This document shows positions 25,625-34,495 of a stretch of 64,000 bases of DNA, piece by piece (positions within the stretch are counted from its first letter, which is position 1; the number at the start of each line of letters is the position of its first letter). The translations under genes and the position numbers were made by a program. The DNA is from Alkaliphilus pronyensis (GTDB lineage Bacteria; Bacillota; Clostridia; Peptostreptococcales; Natronincolaceae), in NCBI RefSeq assembly GCF_009017275.1, contig NZ_WBZC01000013.1, forward strand, positions 1 to 64,000, in the 5' to 3' direction. The notes below the pieces were generated by a model. It ran no database searches, was not told the origin of the DNA, and saw nothing but the letters and a program-made list of their open reading frames with translations.

Positions 25625-26116
25625 CTATTCTATAGCTTTTCCAGCTATATCCTTAGCCCACTTTTCTGCCTTTTCTCTAGCTAATGTTTGATAATTAGAT
25701 AGTGGTTCAAAGAAGTCTATTTCTCCAAGTATATTACTATCAGCTAGCCTTTTTTTTAGATTAATAAAGGTTTTACCTATTTGCCCTCCATGACAGCTGA
25801 ATAACCCAACGCTTTTATTTTTAAGATTAGCTTTTTCCAGTAATGAAGCTATGGGAGGTGCATAGGTCCAAGCCCATACTGGAGTTCCAATAATTATTAG
25901 GTCATAGTCCTGTAAATCCTGTTTGAAGGTCTCCAATTCTGGCTTTTTATTCATTACAACTTGACTACCACCCCAGAGGTACTTTCCAAAGCCCCTAGAT
26001 TTTATTTCCTTTTTAGGCTTTAGTCTAAGGAGGTCAGCACCAATAGCTTCTGCCATAACTTCAGCAATAAGGTTGGTGTTGCCTTCAAAGGAATAATAAA
26101 CAACTATTGATTTCAT
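25625..26116 (-). CDS. Flavodoxin
   Basis: A 163-residue flavodoxin-like protein with YYSFEGNTNLIAEVMAEAI as phosphate loop and IIGTPVWAWTYAPPIASLLE as second flavin contact. It belongs to the group with a conserved KPKKEIKSRGFGKYLWGG insert that is often annotated simply as flavodoxin. It lies 28 bases after ftsX on the same strand with its own AAGGAGTG site, so it may be at the end of the FtsEX transcript. A functional tie is not evident. Confidence 0.87.
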   Translation of the reverse strand: MKSIVVYYSFEGNTNLIAEVMAEAIGADLLRLKPKKEIKSRGFGKYLWGGSQVVMNKKPELETFKQDLQDYDLIIIGTPVWAWTYAPPIASLLEKANLKNKSVGLFSCHGGQIGKTFINLKKRLADSNILGEIDFFEPLSNYQTLAREKAEKWAKDIAGKAIE

Positions 26117-26143
26117 TACTATTCACTCCTTAAATATTAATTA

Positions 26144-27031
26144 TTATTTGACTTTTGATGATACTAGCCCAAAAATACCCCCAGCAATTCCTAAAAAAAT
26201 GCTTAACAATGTAGTTATAATAACTAGTCCTGTTTTTAGTGATTCTACGGGTGGTAGAGGGATAAAGGGAAGTGGACCTACCATCATAGTAAACAAATGC
26301 TCTAGGGTTAAGTTTGATAGTATTATTGCTAAAGCCCCTCCCCCTATAGTTAAGAGCACCCCCTCTAATAAAAAGGGTGTGGCTATAAAGCCTTCTGGAG
26401 CCCCAAGCAACCGTAAGGTTCTTATCTCTTCTCTATTGTTATAAATACCTAAGCGAATAATGTGGGAAATAATAAATAGAGTTGTAATACCAACAGCCAC
26501 AACTACTATTACTCCCAATATCCTTAATATTTTTGAAATGCTATATAATCTATCTAGCACCTCTCTATTATCCCTAATATAAGTTATACCATACATTTCT
26601 TCAACATCTTCTATAACCGAATCAATTGTATTTAAATCGATTTTAGCCTCTATAAAACCGCTGAAGGGATTATCCTCAAAAAACTCTAATACCTGTGCCT
26701 CCTTCCCTAATATTTCCTCCATTCTTTTTAAGGCTTCCTCCTTTTTTACTATCCTTGCCTCCAGCACCCCCTCATGGCCTTTTATTTCTTCAGCCAGCTT
26801 AAGGGCATCGTCCTTTACAATTCCTTCATCGTAATATATATTTATTTCTGATTCTTTTTCAATAACCCTAACAACTTCGTTACTGATCCACCAGCCGGAT
26901 ATAACCATTGATAAAATAAATAAAATTAAGCCTGTACTGAATATAGTAAAAACATTGGATAAGAGATTTATTTTAAATAGGGTTTTAGCCTCCTTAATAA
27001 AATATCCTATATTAAATAAAATGCTTTTCAT
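26144..27031 (-). CDS. ftsX: Cell-division ABC permease FtsX
   Basis: A 295-residue FtsX with one N-terminal helix (~28-48), an external domain (~50-165) with the alternating ARIVKKEEALKRMEEILG pattern, and three C-terminal helices. The segment RLGIYNNREEIRTLRLLGAP after the second helix is the usual FtsX cytoplasmic coupling loop. FtsX with FtsE gates peptidoglycan hydrolases on the outer face. The start overlaps the ftsE stop by four bases (27028-27031). The third member of the operon encodes a coiled-coil exported protein, the expected binding partner. Confidence 0.93.
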   Translation of the reverse strand: MKSILFNIGYFIKEAKTLFKINLLSNVFTIFSTGLILFILSMVISGWWISNEVVRVIEKESEINIYYDEGIVKDDALKLAEEIKGHEGVLEARIVKKEEALKRMEEILGKEAQVLEFFEDNPFSGFIEAKIDLNTIDSVIEDVEEMYGITYIRDNREVLDRLYSISKILRILGVIVVVAVGITTLFIISHIIRLGIYNNREEIRTLRLLGAPEGFIATPFLLEGVLLTIGGGALAIILSNLTLEHLFTMMVGPLPFIPLPPVESLKTGLVIITTLLSIFLGIAGGIFGLVSSKVK

Positions 27032-27705
27032 ATGCTACACCCCAAACTCTCACAATATATATTTCCATTATTTATATGAATTAACTTGTCATAATTACTA
27101 TTTTTAATCAAATGGGTTGCATGGGTTGTAATAATCACCGAGGTATTTATGTCTTTGAATGACTCCAAAAGCTCCAATATATTCACAGCATTATCAACAT
27201 CTAAATTACCAGTAGGCTCATCAGCTAGTATTAATGATGGTTTTCTTGCCACAGCCCTTGCAATAGCAACTCTTTGACTTTCACCAAAAGACAGGTTTTC
27301 CACTGGAGTCAATAGCTTATGCTCCAGCCCCACCTTCTCCATTGCATCGTGGGAGGCCCTTTTAATTTCACTAGGTGTAAGGTTCAGAAATCTCATTCCT
27401 AGCATAACATTTTCAATTGCTGTCCTACCTTTAATTAGCCGAAATTCTTGAAATACTGGTCCTAGCTTTAACCTTAGCCTTCTAATATTACTGGCCTCTT
27501 CCTTCTCCATTGTTTGACCTAGTATTTTCAGTAAACCAGAAGTAGGAAATTCTATTCCCATAAGTAATTTTAATAGGCTTGTTTTACCTGATCCGCTGAC
27601 ACCTGTAATATAAACCATTTCTCCTGCTTTTATATCTATATTAATATCCTTTAGGGCCATAGTGCCATCGGGATATCTTAAGTAAATGCTTTTTCCTTCA
27701 ATCAT
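27028..27705 (-). CDS. ftsE: Cell-division ATP-binding protein FtsE
   Basis: A 225-residue ABC ATPase with the Walker A loop GVSGSGKTSLLK, signature LSFGESQRVAIARA (usual form LSGGEQQR), and Walker B LILADEPTGNLD, followed by the H-loop TTHATHL. The Q-loop VFQEFRLI fits FtsE (usually FQDFRLL). It is 21 bases downstream of the coiled-coil gene and overlaps ftsX. This gives the order partner-ftsE-ftsX, which differs from the usual ftsE-ftsX-partner order. Confidence 0.93.
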   Translation of the reverse strand: MIEGKSIYLRYPDGTMALKDINIDIKAGEMVYITGVSGSGKTSLLKLLMGIEFPTSGLLKILGQTMEKEEASNIRRLRLKLGPVFQEFRLIKGRTAIENVMLGMRFLNLTPSEIKRASHDAMEKVGLEHKLLTPVENLSFGESQRVAIARAVARKPSLILADEPTGNLDVDNAVNILELLESFKDINTSVIITTHATHLIKNSNYDKLIHINNGNIYCESLGCSI

Positions 27706-27726
27706 CGTTTGTCCTCCCCCTTAGTA

Positions 27727-28845
27727 CTAAAATAAAACTAGCCTAGCTAATATTTCTATGTAACCCTCCTTAATCTCTATTTCCCGTATAATATTTTTAC
27801 CTATAAGTGGCTTTAAATCAATTTCTAAATAATCCTCCTTAAATAGACCCTCTAGGGAAACCTCCTTCAAGGGTACACCATAAAATTCTCCGCTTTCTAC
27901 TTGAAATCTTAATACATTGCCCTGATGAATAACAAATTTCCCCATTAAGGTTAGGTTGCTGTTAGGCATGTTCACTTTAACCTCATTAGGTAAAAATTCA
28001 AACTCCATTTTAGGTAAATTTGAATACTCATCAAAAATACTATTAAGGGTTTCGTCATCTATGGAGCCTTTAATGCCAGACAATGTAAAGGTTGTTTTTA
28101 CTGCATCAAGAGGTAGACTGCCCTCTTCAATAATTCGTGAAAACTCCTTTATAGTGTCAGTAAACAATGGCTTTAATTTATCCCACATAATCTCCATGTT
28201 ATGTAGCCGTTCTTGATAATACTCCTTTTCCTCCTCCAGCTGGGTTAAGTAGCCTTCAAGCTCATCCATTAATTCCTTTTGTGTGGTAAGATAGCTGGCT
28301 AGCTGCCTTTGCTTTTCTTTTACTATGTTAAGGCTCTCTGTTAGCTTTTTCTTTTCTATGTCTAGTCTATTTTTACTATCCTCTAACTTCACCATTAATT
28401 CTCCAGTGTTTTTGGTTAAATCCCTTAATACATTTATTCTTCTAAGTAGAGCTGCTAAGCTGTCAGAGCTTAAAATAATCTCGATGTAAGATGCTGCACC
28501 TCTTCTTTGATAGCTTTTCAATACTTCTTCTAATGCCCTTTTATTACTAATATACTTTACTTCTTCTGCCTTTATCTTTAGCTCTAAATCCTTTATTTGG
28601 TAGCTTAAAGCATCTATTTCTTTTACAGTTTCAGCCTCTTGTTCTTCAGCCCTCTTAATTACCTCAGTCAGAAAGAATAAATCATGAAGTATTTTTATTT
28701 CCTCCTCTGATATTCCCGACAGCTTCTCTTCTACATTATCAAAGGGCTCTGCTTCACTAATTAGAATTGCTGAAGAAATAACCATAATAGTTATTAAAAA
28801 TATCAAGCTAAAGGCTATAGCTAGTTTTTTCCTATTCTTAACCAT
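27727..28845 (-). CDS. Exported coiled-coil protein, PcsB/CwlO N-domain-like, no hydrolase domain
   Basis: A 372-residue protein. It has a signal/anchor helix (LAIAFSLIFLITIMVISSAI), then a long coiled coil (~70-215) interrupted by YIEIILSSDSLAALLRRINV, the motif found in the FtsX-binding coiled coil of PcsB and CwlO-type hydrolases. The C-terminal ~150 residues are beta-rich and show no CHAP, NlpC/P60 or M23 catalytic motifs. It is encoded first in an operon with ftsE and ftsX, so it is the likely external partner of FtsX, but it would have to recruit a separate hydrolase. AAGAGGAA precedes the ATG. A TetR gene diverges from it. Confidence 0.82.
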   Translation of the reverse strand: MVKNRKKLAIAFSLIFLITIMVISSAILISEAEPFDNVEEKLSGISEEEIKILHDLFFLTEVIKRAEEQEAETVKEIDALSYQIKDLELKIKAEEVKYISNKRALEEVLKSYQRRGAASYIEIILSSDSLAALLRRINVLRDLTKNTGELMVKLEDSKNRLDIEKKKLTESLNIVKEKQRQLASYLTTQKELMDELEGYLTQLEEEKEYYQERLHNMEIMWDKLKPLFTDTIKEFSRIIEEGSLPLDAVKTTFTLSGIKGSIDDETLNSIFDEYSNLPKMEFEFLPNEVKVNMPNSNLTLMGKFVIHQGNVLRFQVESGEFYGVPLKEVSLEGLFKEDYLEIDLKPLIGKNIIREIEIKEGYIEILARLVLF

Positions 28846-28979
28846 AGGGTGTCACCATTCCTCTTATCCAGTTAATTGTATTCCTATGTCTATTCTATCA
28901 GAATGGTGTAAATACTAAAATAACTAAATGCTAATTCTTTTACTAAACCTTATTGCATAATTATAATTACTATTATATA

Positions 28980-28997
28980 ATATACCATATGTTATAT
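28980..28997. promoter_or_regulatory. Candidate TetR operator
   Basis: ATATACCATATGTTATAT is an interrupted palindrome centred on CATATG. It lies in the 185-base gap between the divergent tetR-like gene and the coiled-coil/ftsEX operon, 34 bases before the tetR start. Confidence 0.4.
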
Positions 28998-29030
28998 ATC
29001 TGAAGTTATATATTGTTTTAGGAGGGTATT

Positions 29031-29618
29031 ATGGCACCTAAGAAAAAGTTTTCTAAGGAGAAGATTATTGACGCTGCTTTTGAAATAGCAAAAACAGAAG
29101 GTTTAGATAATATAACCATTAGAAAGGTTGCTGACAAAATAGGCAGCTCTATAGCACCTATTTATGTCAACTTCAAAGACATTGACGAGCTTATTTCTAA
29201 TGTTGTAATGAGGATATATGAAGTAAGCCATAAAATGTATTTAGCTGAGGATTCTGGTGACTCCTTTAAAAATATGGGAGCTGCCAGCATTAGATTTGCT
29301 AAAGAGTATAGTGTGTTGTTTAGAGATCTTTTACTGAAAAGCAATAAATATATGAAGGATTATGATAAAGCATTAGGAGGCTTTTTAGTGGAGGAAATGC
29401 GGAAAGACCCCGACCTTGAAGGCTTTTCTGATGAAGAGCTAATGAATATTCTGCTTAAAATGAGGATATTTCAGTTAGGTCTTTCTGTAATGGTTGCTAA
29501 TGATCAGTTACCACCTAGCTTTAATGATGACAATATTCTTGAGCTATTGGAAAGTGCAGCCTCAGATGTTATTATATCAACAAGAATTAAAGGAAAAAAC
29601 AAAGACCTGCAGGTTTAA
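29031..29618 (+). CDS. TetR-family transcriptional regulator
   Basis: A 195-residue regulator with the TetR helix-turn-helix (KIIDAAFEIAKTEGLDNITI, then RKVADKIGSSIAPIYVNFKD) and a helical ligand domain. The stretch SSIAPIYVNFKD is typical of a TetR subgroup in Firmicutes. It is divergent from the partner-ftsE-ftsX operon and overlaps the end of nagZ by four bases tail to tail. By the usual neighbour rule it may control the FtsEX operon. AGGAGGG precedes the ATG. Confidence 0.9.
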   Translation: MAPKKKFSKEKIIDAAFEIAKTEGLDNITIRKVADKIGSSIAPIYVNFKDIDELISNVVMRIYEVSHKMYLAEDSGDSFKNMGAASIRFAKEYSVLFRDLLLKSNKYMKDYDKALGGFLVEEMRKDPDLEGFSDEELMNILLKMRIFQLGLSVMVANDQLPPSFNDDNILELLESAASDVIISTRIKGKNKDLQV

Positions 29619-30853
29619 TATTGCTTTAGCAGCTCACTTGTATGGTTTATTATCTCATTTATATTTATGTTACTGATTGGTTTATCTGTTAACATATATT
29701 TGTTTTTTAATTTCAATATTCTATATACACTTTCATTAATTCTCTCTGGTGTTATTTCTCCTTTTTTTACAGCATCCTTTAAGTAATTAATTACTGTCGT
29801 CCAGTTTTCATATTCATGGCAAACTAAAACTATATCACTACCAGCCTTAACAGATTTTACGGCTGCTTCCCCTATATGATAGGTTTCAATTATTGCTCCC
29901 ATAGTCATATCATCTGTTATAATTAAGCCATTAAAGTTCAGCTGTTTCCTTAAAATATCAGTAATAATTACTGGTGATAAGGTTGCAGGATTTTCTAAAT
30001 CTATTTTATTATACTTTATATGTGCTATCATTATTGCATCTGTATCATTGTTTATTGCTGCTTTAAAGGGAACCAACTCTAATTCTAACAGCTGATTTAA
30101 ATCTTTATCTACAGCTGGTAGACTATCATGTGAGTCTATTAAGGTATCTCCATGTCCTGGGAAATGTTTTACAACTGGGATTACTCCTGTTGACTTTATT
30201 CCCTTCATAACTTTAATTCCATGCTTACTAACAACTGCTTCATTTGAGCCAAAGGCCCTATCACCTATTACTGGATTTTGTGGATTACTGTCTATATCTA
30301 AGACTGGTGCAAAATTCATGTTAATGCCATAGCCCTTAACTCTTTTTCCAATTGTATTACCAACTGCATAGGAAAACTCTTCATCATCTATTTTTCCTAT
30401 TTTTCTGCTGGATGGTATTTTTCCTAGTAGCTTCTGGAGTCTGCTTACCCTACCACCTTCTTCATCAATAGATATAAATAATGGAGTATTATTAACCCTA
30501 TTTGCTTCTTTAAGGGAATTAATTAAATGTAATAGACCATCTGAGTCCTTGATATTCCTCTCAAATAGTATAAAGCCACTTACCTTATATTTCTCAATTA
30601 ATTCTATCGTATTGTCGTCAAGCTGGTGTCCTACAACACCAGCCATCACCATTTGTCCTATTTTTTCATCAAGGGTCATATTCTTCATTTCTGTTAATAT
30701 AGGATCCTCATCTATTATTATATCCTCAGCAAGCTTTTCATCTTTAGGTTGAGATAAGTTGTTTTTACCCTCATCTTCATCCACTTTAGTTGAGCATCCT
30801 GTAAGCAAAATTATAGACAAAAGTATAGATACAAAAAGGGATGGCTTTATCAT
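29615..30853 (-). CDS. nagZ: Beta-N-acetylhexosaminidase (glycoside hydrolase family 3, lipoprotein)
   Basis: A 412-residue lipoprotein. The signal peptide ends in the lipobox LLTGC (Cys20). The GH3 catalytic domain shows GFILFERNI, SIDEEGGRVSRL, KHFPGHGDTLIDSHDSLP (the NagZ His/Asp pair), and ITDDMTMGAI with the nucleophile Asp. Enzymes of this type cut N-acetylglucosamine from muropeptides during wall recycling. In Gram-positives they are found outside the membrane, as the lipobox suggests. The gene follows the ABC permease by 47 bases on the same strand and may share its transcript. Confidence 0.93.
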   Translation of the reverse strand: MIKPSLFVSILLSIILLTGCSTKVDEDEGKNNLSQPKDEKLAEDIIIDEDPILTEMKNMTLDEKIGQMVMAGVVGHQLDDNTIELIEKYKVSGFILFERNIKDSDGLLHLINSLKEANRVNNTPLFISIDEEGGRVSRLQKLLGKIPSSRKIGKIDDEEFSYAVGNTIGKRVKGYGINMNFAPVLDIDSNPQNPVIGDRAFGSNEAVVSKHGIKVMKGIKSTGVIPVVKHFPGHGDTLIDSHDSLPAVDKDLNQLLELELVPFKAAINNDTDAIMIAHIKYNKIDLENPATLSPVIITDILRKQLNFNGLIITDDMTMGAIIETYHIGEAAVKSVKAGSDIVLVCHEYENWTTVINYLKDAVKKGEITPERINESVYRILKLKNKYMLTDKPISNININEIINHTSELLKQY

Positions 30854-30900
30854 TATTTATCTTCCTCCATTTAGTCCTATAGTTAATCTATTTTAGGTAT

Positions 30901-32502
30901 TTAGTATATTATAGAATCAAATTTATCAATATACCACCTAGTTATTACATAGTAAACAGCTATAAATAAAACTATTGAAATAAGACTGTATATTAAAAGA
31001 ATAGTATGCCCACTATAATTGGGCATCAACCCATATAATATGTAGAAGGCTCCTCCTATTACTAATCTCACTACTAATGAAATCATAACATTTAAATTGT
31101 TTTTTACAGCTGTTGTTGGACTGGTCCAATTTAATATAGGGCGTTCTATATTGATAGCTATATCTATTGTAGAAAACAATAGGGTAGCAGTTATGCAAAA
31201 CAATAATCCTATTCCCATCATATCTAAGCTTATCGGTAGGTACGCTGCAGCTGCCAATGCTAGAATAATAGACCCAATAAAGGATATTATCAAAGTAGAA
31301 TATACCCTATATCTTATGTTTTCTGCTGTAGTAATTGGTAGTACCCTAGTTTCCCAGAAGGTCTTTCCTTCCCTTGTAATTACAGTTGCAGATAGGTTTC
31401 CTATTATTGCTGGAGTAGTAACTATACCTGCATACAGATATATCAAGTATGGTGCTATTGCTTCAGACCTAAATATTTCATTATTAAGCTGACCTGTAAA
31501 GGACATAATTATAAACATCAATATGGGAACTAGCATTGTTAATACTGTATTTAATGTAAACACAGGATTACTAAAAATAATTAAAATATGTCTTTTTATT
31601 AATTGAAAACCTCTGCTTCTTGATTTATAGTATATATTATTATTGCTGATAACCCCACCATCCGATTGATTAAAGGACATTAATGCTCTGTTGTATAGGA
31701 AATGGGACATAAGCTTTAAGGCATATAACAATATTATATGAAGTAATATAAAGAGACCTCCGTATAAGAATGAACCCTGTATCATTTTAGTTAGCCATAT
31801 ACTAGGGGGAAAGCCTCTACCAATTAGCTTTAATAAACCATCCTCTTGTAGCATCAGGTTTGTGAAGCCTTCAGGGTCAATTTCCACTCTTGTTAAAGTA
31901 ATTTGAATAAGTAAAATCAACATCAACAGCAATATATTTCCACCTATAGCCATTAGGTTTCTTCTTTTACCTCCAGCAATAATGGACATAAAGGGGATAA
32001 TAACTAATGTTGCCAATAGCATCGGAATTAATGGTGACATAATTAATGCTATAATTCCTATAATTAACGGTAGTGGTTGAATTCCTCCTATTATACCATA
32101 GGCTATAACTGCTGTGCCAAAAAATAAGCAGGCGATAGCTAAAAGATATAAATAAACAGAGGCCAATTTAGAAAATATAATTGATTCTTCCTTTAAAGGT
32201 AGAGAGGCTATAAACATTAAATCCTTAGAATAAAAAAAGTTAGATATTATTAATGGGATACATGCAAAAAATATCATCATTACATTACCTATATACATAT
32301 AGGTTATTGTAAGCTCAGGAATACCAATACTTGAAAAAACTTTATATATGCTTAAAGCTAAGTTAAAGGCTGGAATGATTAATAAGACTGGTATCAAAAT
32401 AGCCAGCTTTTTAAGCCACCTATTATTAAGGTTTAGGTGCTGAGTGTACTTGCTAAAAAAATCAAATACTTGTATTTTGGTTAATGATATAAATTTATTC
32501 AT
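30901..32502 (-). CDS. ABC transporter permease (ABC-2-like exporter)
   Basis: A 533-residue membrane protein with about twelve hydrophobic segments, including KLAILIPVLLIIPAFNLALS and LIIGIIALIMSPLIPMLLA, and charged loops between. It resembles the large putative ABC exporter permeases of Firmicutes. Its start lies inside the end of the ATPase gene (8-base overlap, 32495-32502), so the two make one transporter. The substrate is unknown. The nearby MerR/GyrI-type regulator hints at drug or peptide export, but a terminator separates them. Confidence 0.88.
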   Translation of the reverse strand: MNKFISLTKIQVFDFFSKYTQHLNLNNRWLKKLAILIPVLLIIPAFNLALSIYKVFSSIGIPELTITYMYIGNVMMIFFACIPLIISNFFYSKDLMFIASLPLKEESIIFSKLASVYLYLLAIACLFFGTAVIAYGIIGGIQPLPLIIGIIALIMSPLIPMLLATLVIIPFMSIIAGGKRRNLMAIGGNILLLMLILLIQITLTRVEIDPEGFTNLMLQEDGLLKLIGRGFPPSIWLTKMIQGSFLYGGLFILLHIILLYALKLMSHFLYNRALMSFNQSDGGVISNNNIYYKSRSRGFQLIKRHILIIFSNPVFTLNTVLTMLVPILMFIIMSFTGQLNNEIFRSEAIAPYLIYLYAGIVTTPAIIGNLSATVITREGKTFWETRVLPITTAENIRYRVYSTLIISFIGSIILALAAAAYLPISLDMMGIGLLFCITATLLFSTIDIAINIERPILNWTSPTTAVKNNLNVMISLVVRLVIGGAFYILYGLMPNYSGHTILLIYSLISIVLFIAVYYVITRWYIDKFDSIIY

Positions 32503-33214
32503 TCTTTGTCATCTCCAGGAACACCTCTTCAAGTGTTATATTTTTATTCTTTTTAATGGTTTCTAGCTTATCACAGGCCACCAGTTTACCCTTATTAATT
32601 ATGGCTACTCTATGACACAGGTTTTCCACAACTTCTAGTACGTGGGAAGAAAAGAATATGGTTCCACCATTCTCACAATGCTCCCTCATTAAATCCTTTA
32701 GTATTTTGGCGGAATGGGGATCTAACCCCACTAAGGGTTCATCTAAAATAAAAAGGTTAGGATTCGGCAGCAATGCTCCAGATAGAAGTAGTTTTTGCCT
32801 CATTCCATGGGAGTATGAGTTAATGGTCTTAGGAAGAGCATCATATATTTGAAAAGCCTTAGTAAACCTCTCAATTTTCTTCCTTCTGTCTTTAAGGGAA
32901 ACCTCATACATATCTGCTATAAAATTTAGATAGTCGATACCCTTTATTGCATCAAATATTGCAGGATGGTCTGGTACATAGGTGAAGTTCTTTTTAGCTT
33001 TAACTGGTGCTTTTGAAATATCTACTCCATTTATTATTATAGAACCCTCTGTTGGTGAAAGAATGCCAGTAATCATTTTTATTGTTGTTGTTTTACCTGC
33101 ACCATTGGGACCTATAAACCCAATTATTTCTCCTTTTTTTATTTCCAAAGAGATATTGTCAACAGCCCTCTTTGATTTATCGTAGGCCTTTGTAACATTT
33201 TTTAAAACCAACAT
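32495..33214 (-). CDS. ABC transporter ATP-binding protein
   Basis: A 239-residue ATPase with Walker A GPNGAGKTTTIK, signature SYSHGMRQKLLLSGAL (an export-type variant of LSGGQ), Walker B LFILDEPLVGLD and H-loop SSHVLE. The C-terminal part is short, without a regulatory extension. An upstream in-frame start at 33238 is rejected because AGGAGGT sits just before ATG at 33214. It pairs with the overlapping permease gene. Confidence 0.92.
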   Translation of the reverse strand: MLVLKNVTKAYDKSKRAVDNISLEIKKGEIIGFIGPNGAGKTTTIKMITGILSPTEGSIIINGVDISKAPVKAKKNFTYVPDHPAIFDAIKGIDYLNFIADMYEVSLKDRRKKIERFTKAFQIYDALPKTINSYSHGMRQKLLLSGALLPNPNLFILDEPLVGLDPHSAKILKDLMREHCENGGTIFFSSHVLEVVENLCHRVAIINKGKLVACDKLETIKKNKNITLEEVFLEMTKNE

Positions 33215-33334
33215 GATAAAACCTCCTCCACTAAACATTCTATATGTCTTTATATTTGTTATATATATACTATAACAATTCTAATAGATAATCAATAGCA
33301 CTTTGATAAATAGTTATTAAATCTTTTTAGCTAT

Positions 33335-33386
33335 AAAAAAAAGGGCTAATATATTAGACTTTAGTCTTATATTAAACCCTTTTTTT
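33335..33386. terminator. Long bidirectional-looking terminator
   Basis: An A8-GGG...CCC-T7 stem with a long AT-rich helix (AGACT/AGTCT at the tip) lies just after the MerR-type gene and ahead of the ABC operon. A-run and T-run on opposite sides allow termination on both strands. Confidence 0.85.
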
Positions 33387-33391
33387 AATAA

Positions 33392-34255
33392 TTATCCTTT
33401 TTTAACTATAGGCTGCATTATATCCATTTCTGGGTATTCCTTTTTACGACTTCTATCATCGTATACTTCCAATGAGAAGCTTTCTGCATGCTTATACTCT
33501 GTTTTCGGAAGCCATGTGGTAAGCAAGTAATCATTTGCCCTTTGCATTGAGCTATTAACCATCTCATCAAATGTCTCTCCATTAAAGGTACATACTGCAT
33601 ACTCCCCCTTTGGTATATCAAAGGTGACAAGGCCTTCTGGTATATCTTCATATGATGATACTGCATCTGCTACTATGTATTGTATACCTGCTTCTGTAAA
33701 TGCTAGTATTCCATATCTAACTGATGGGTATATTTTATTTGATATTTTACTGCTTACATCCCTATCCCAATATTGGCTCCAAAGGTCACCAAAGATGCTT
33801 GCATCCTCAGGAGGCCATGCTGGTATATTTATGGATATTCCCACGGTTTTAATAGGTTTATCCTTAGAGGCAACCTTTATCTCCAATTTATTAGCTTTAT
33901 TATTTATTTCCATAAAACTATCAGCTCCTTGTGTTTTTTTAATTCTTTCCTTTAGCTTTCTTCTAACATATAAGATTTTTTGCTGCTTCCAGAATAGTTT
34001 CTCATGTTTTTTCTGTAATTCTGCCACTAAATTGATTTTATTGCTACCAATAAAGCCTTTTATTTCCTCTAAGGAAAATTCATATTCCCTCATTTCTGTT
34101 ATGAAATGAATATCTTCAACCTGATCTTCTGAATAGTATCTATATCCGTTAAATCTGTTGATTTTACTGGGCTTCAATAAACCAATTTCATCGTAAAACC
34201 TTAAGGCAGATGTTGAAATCATACCTATTCTTGAAAACTCTCCTATTGTGTACAC
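33392..34255 (-). CDS. MerR-family regulator with GyrI-like effector domain
   Basis: A 287-residue regulator. The MerR DNA-binding domain (YTIGEFSRIGMISTSALRFY, then NGYRYYSEDQV) is followed by a coiled-coil dimer helix and a C-terminal GyrI-like/BmrR-type ligand domain (from ~125), with YEDIPEGLVTFDIPKGEYAV. Proteins of this plan bind amphipathic drugs and activate exporters. The ATG at 34264 is too close to AAAGGAG, so GTG at 34255 (giving MYTIGEF) is chosen. It is upstream of the ABC exporter on the same strand but cut off from it by a strong terminator. Confidence 0.88.
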   Translation of the reverse strand: MYTIGEFSRIGMISTSALRFYDEIGLLKPSKINRFNGYRYYSEDQVEDIHFITEMREYEFSLEEIKGFIGSNKINLVAELQKKHEKLFWKQQKILYVRRKLKERIKKTQGADSFMEINNKANKLEIKVASKDKPIKTVGISINIPAWPPEDASIFGDLWSQYWDRDVSSKISNKIYPSVRYGILAFTEAGIQYIVADAVSSYEDIPEGLVTFDIPKGEYAVCTFNGETFDEMVNSSMQRANDYLLTTWLPKTEYKHAESFSLEVYDDRSRKKEYPEMDIMQPIVKKG

Positions 34256-34495
34256 AATAATCATCTCCTTTGGCCTAATTATATTATAAAGCTTCAGGTA
34301 ACTTTAAGGTCAATAGGGTTTTTAAAATTTTAGCTTTATAGGTTATAGCTATAAATATATTTGCTATGTTATAATTACGCTATATAGTAAATAATAAAGA
34401 TTAAATAATATTTCCAAAGGTTTTCTTTATGATATATTAATATGGCTAAAGGGTATAACTATATCATAATTTATATTACGAAGGGAAGAAAAGCC

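Noticed and set aside
31097-31492. 131-codon frame on the plus strand inside the ABC permease gene
   Set aside because: It is antisense to a well-supported membrane protein and has no ribosome site or recognisable domain.
33624-34109. 161-codon plus-strand frame opposite the MerR-type gene
   Set aside because: It is a shadow of the coding strand: hydrophobic nonsense without a start signal.
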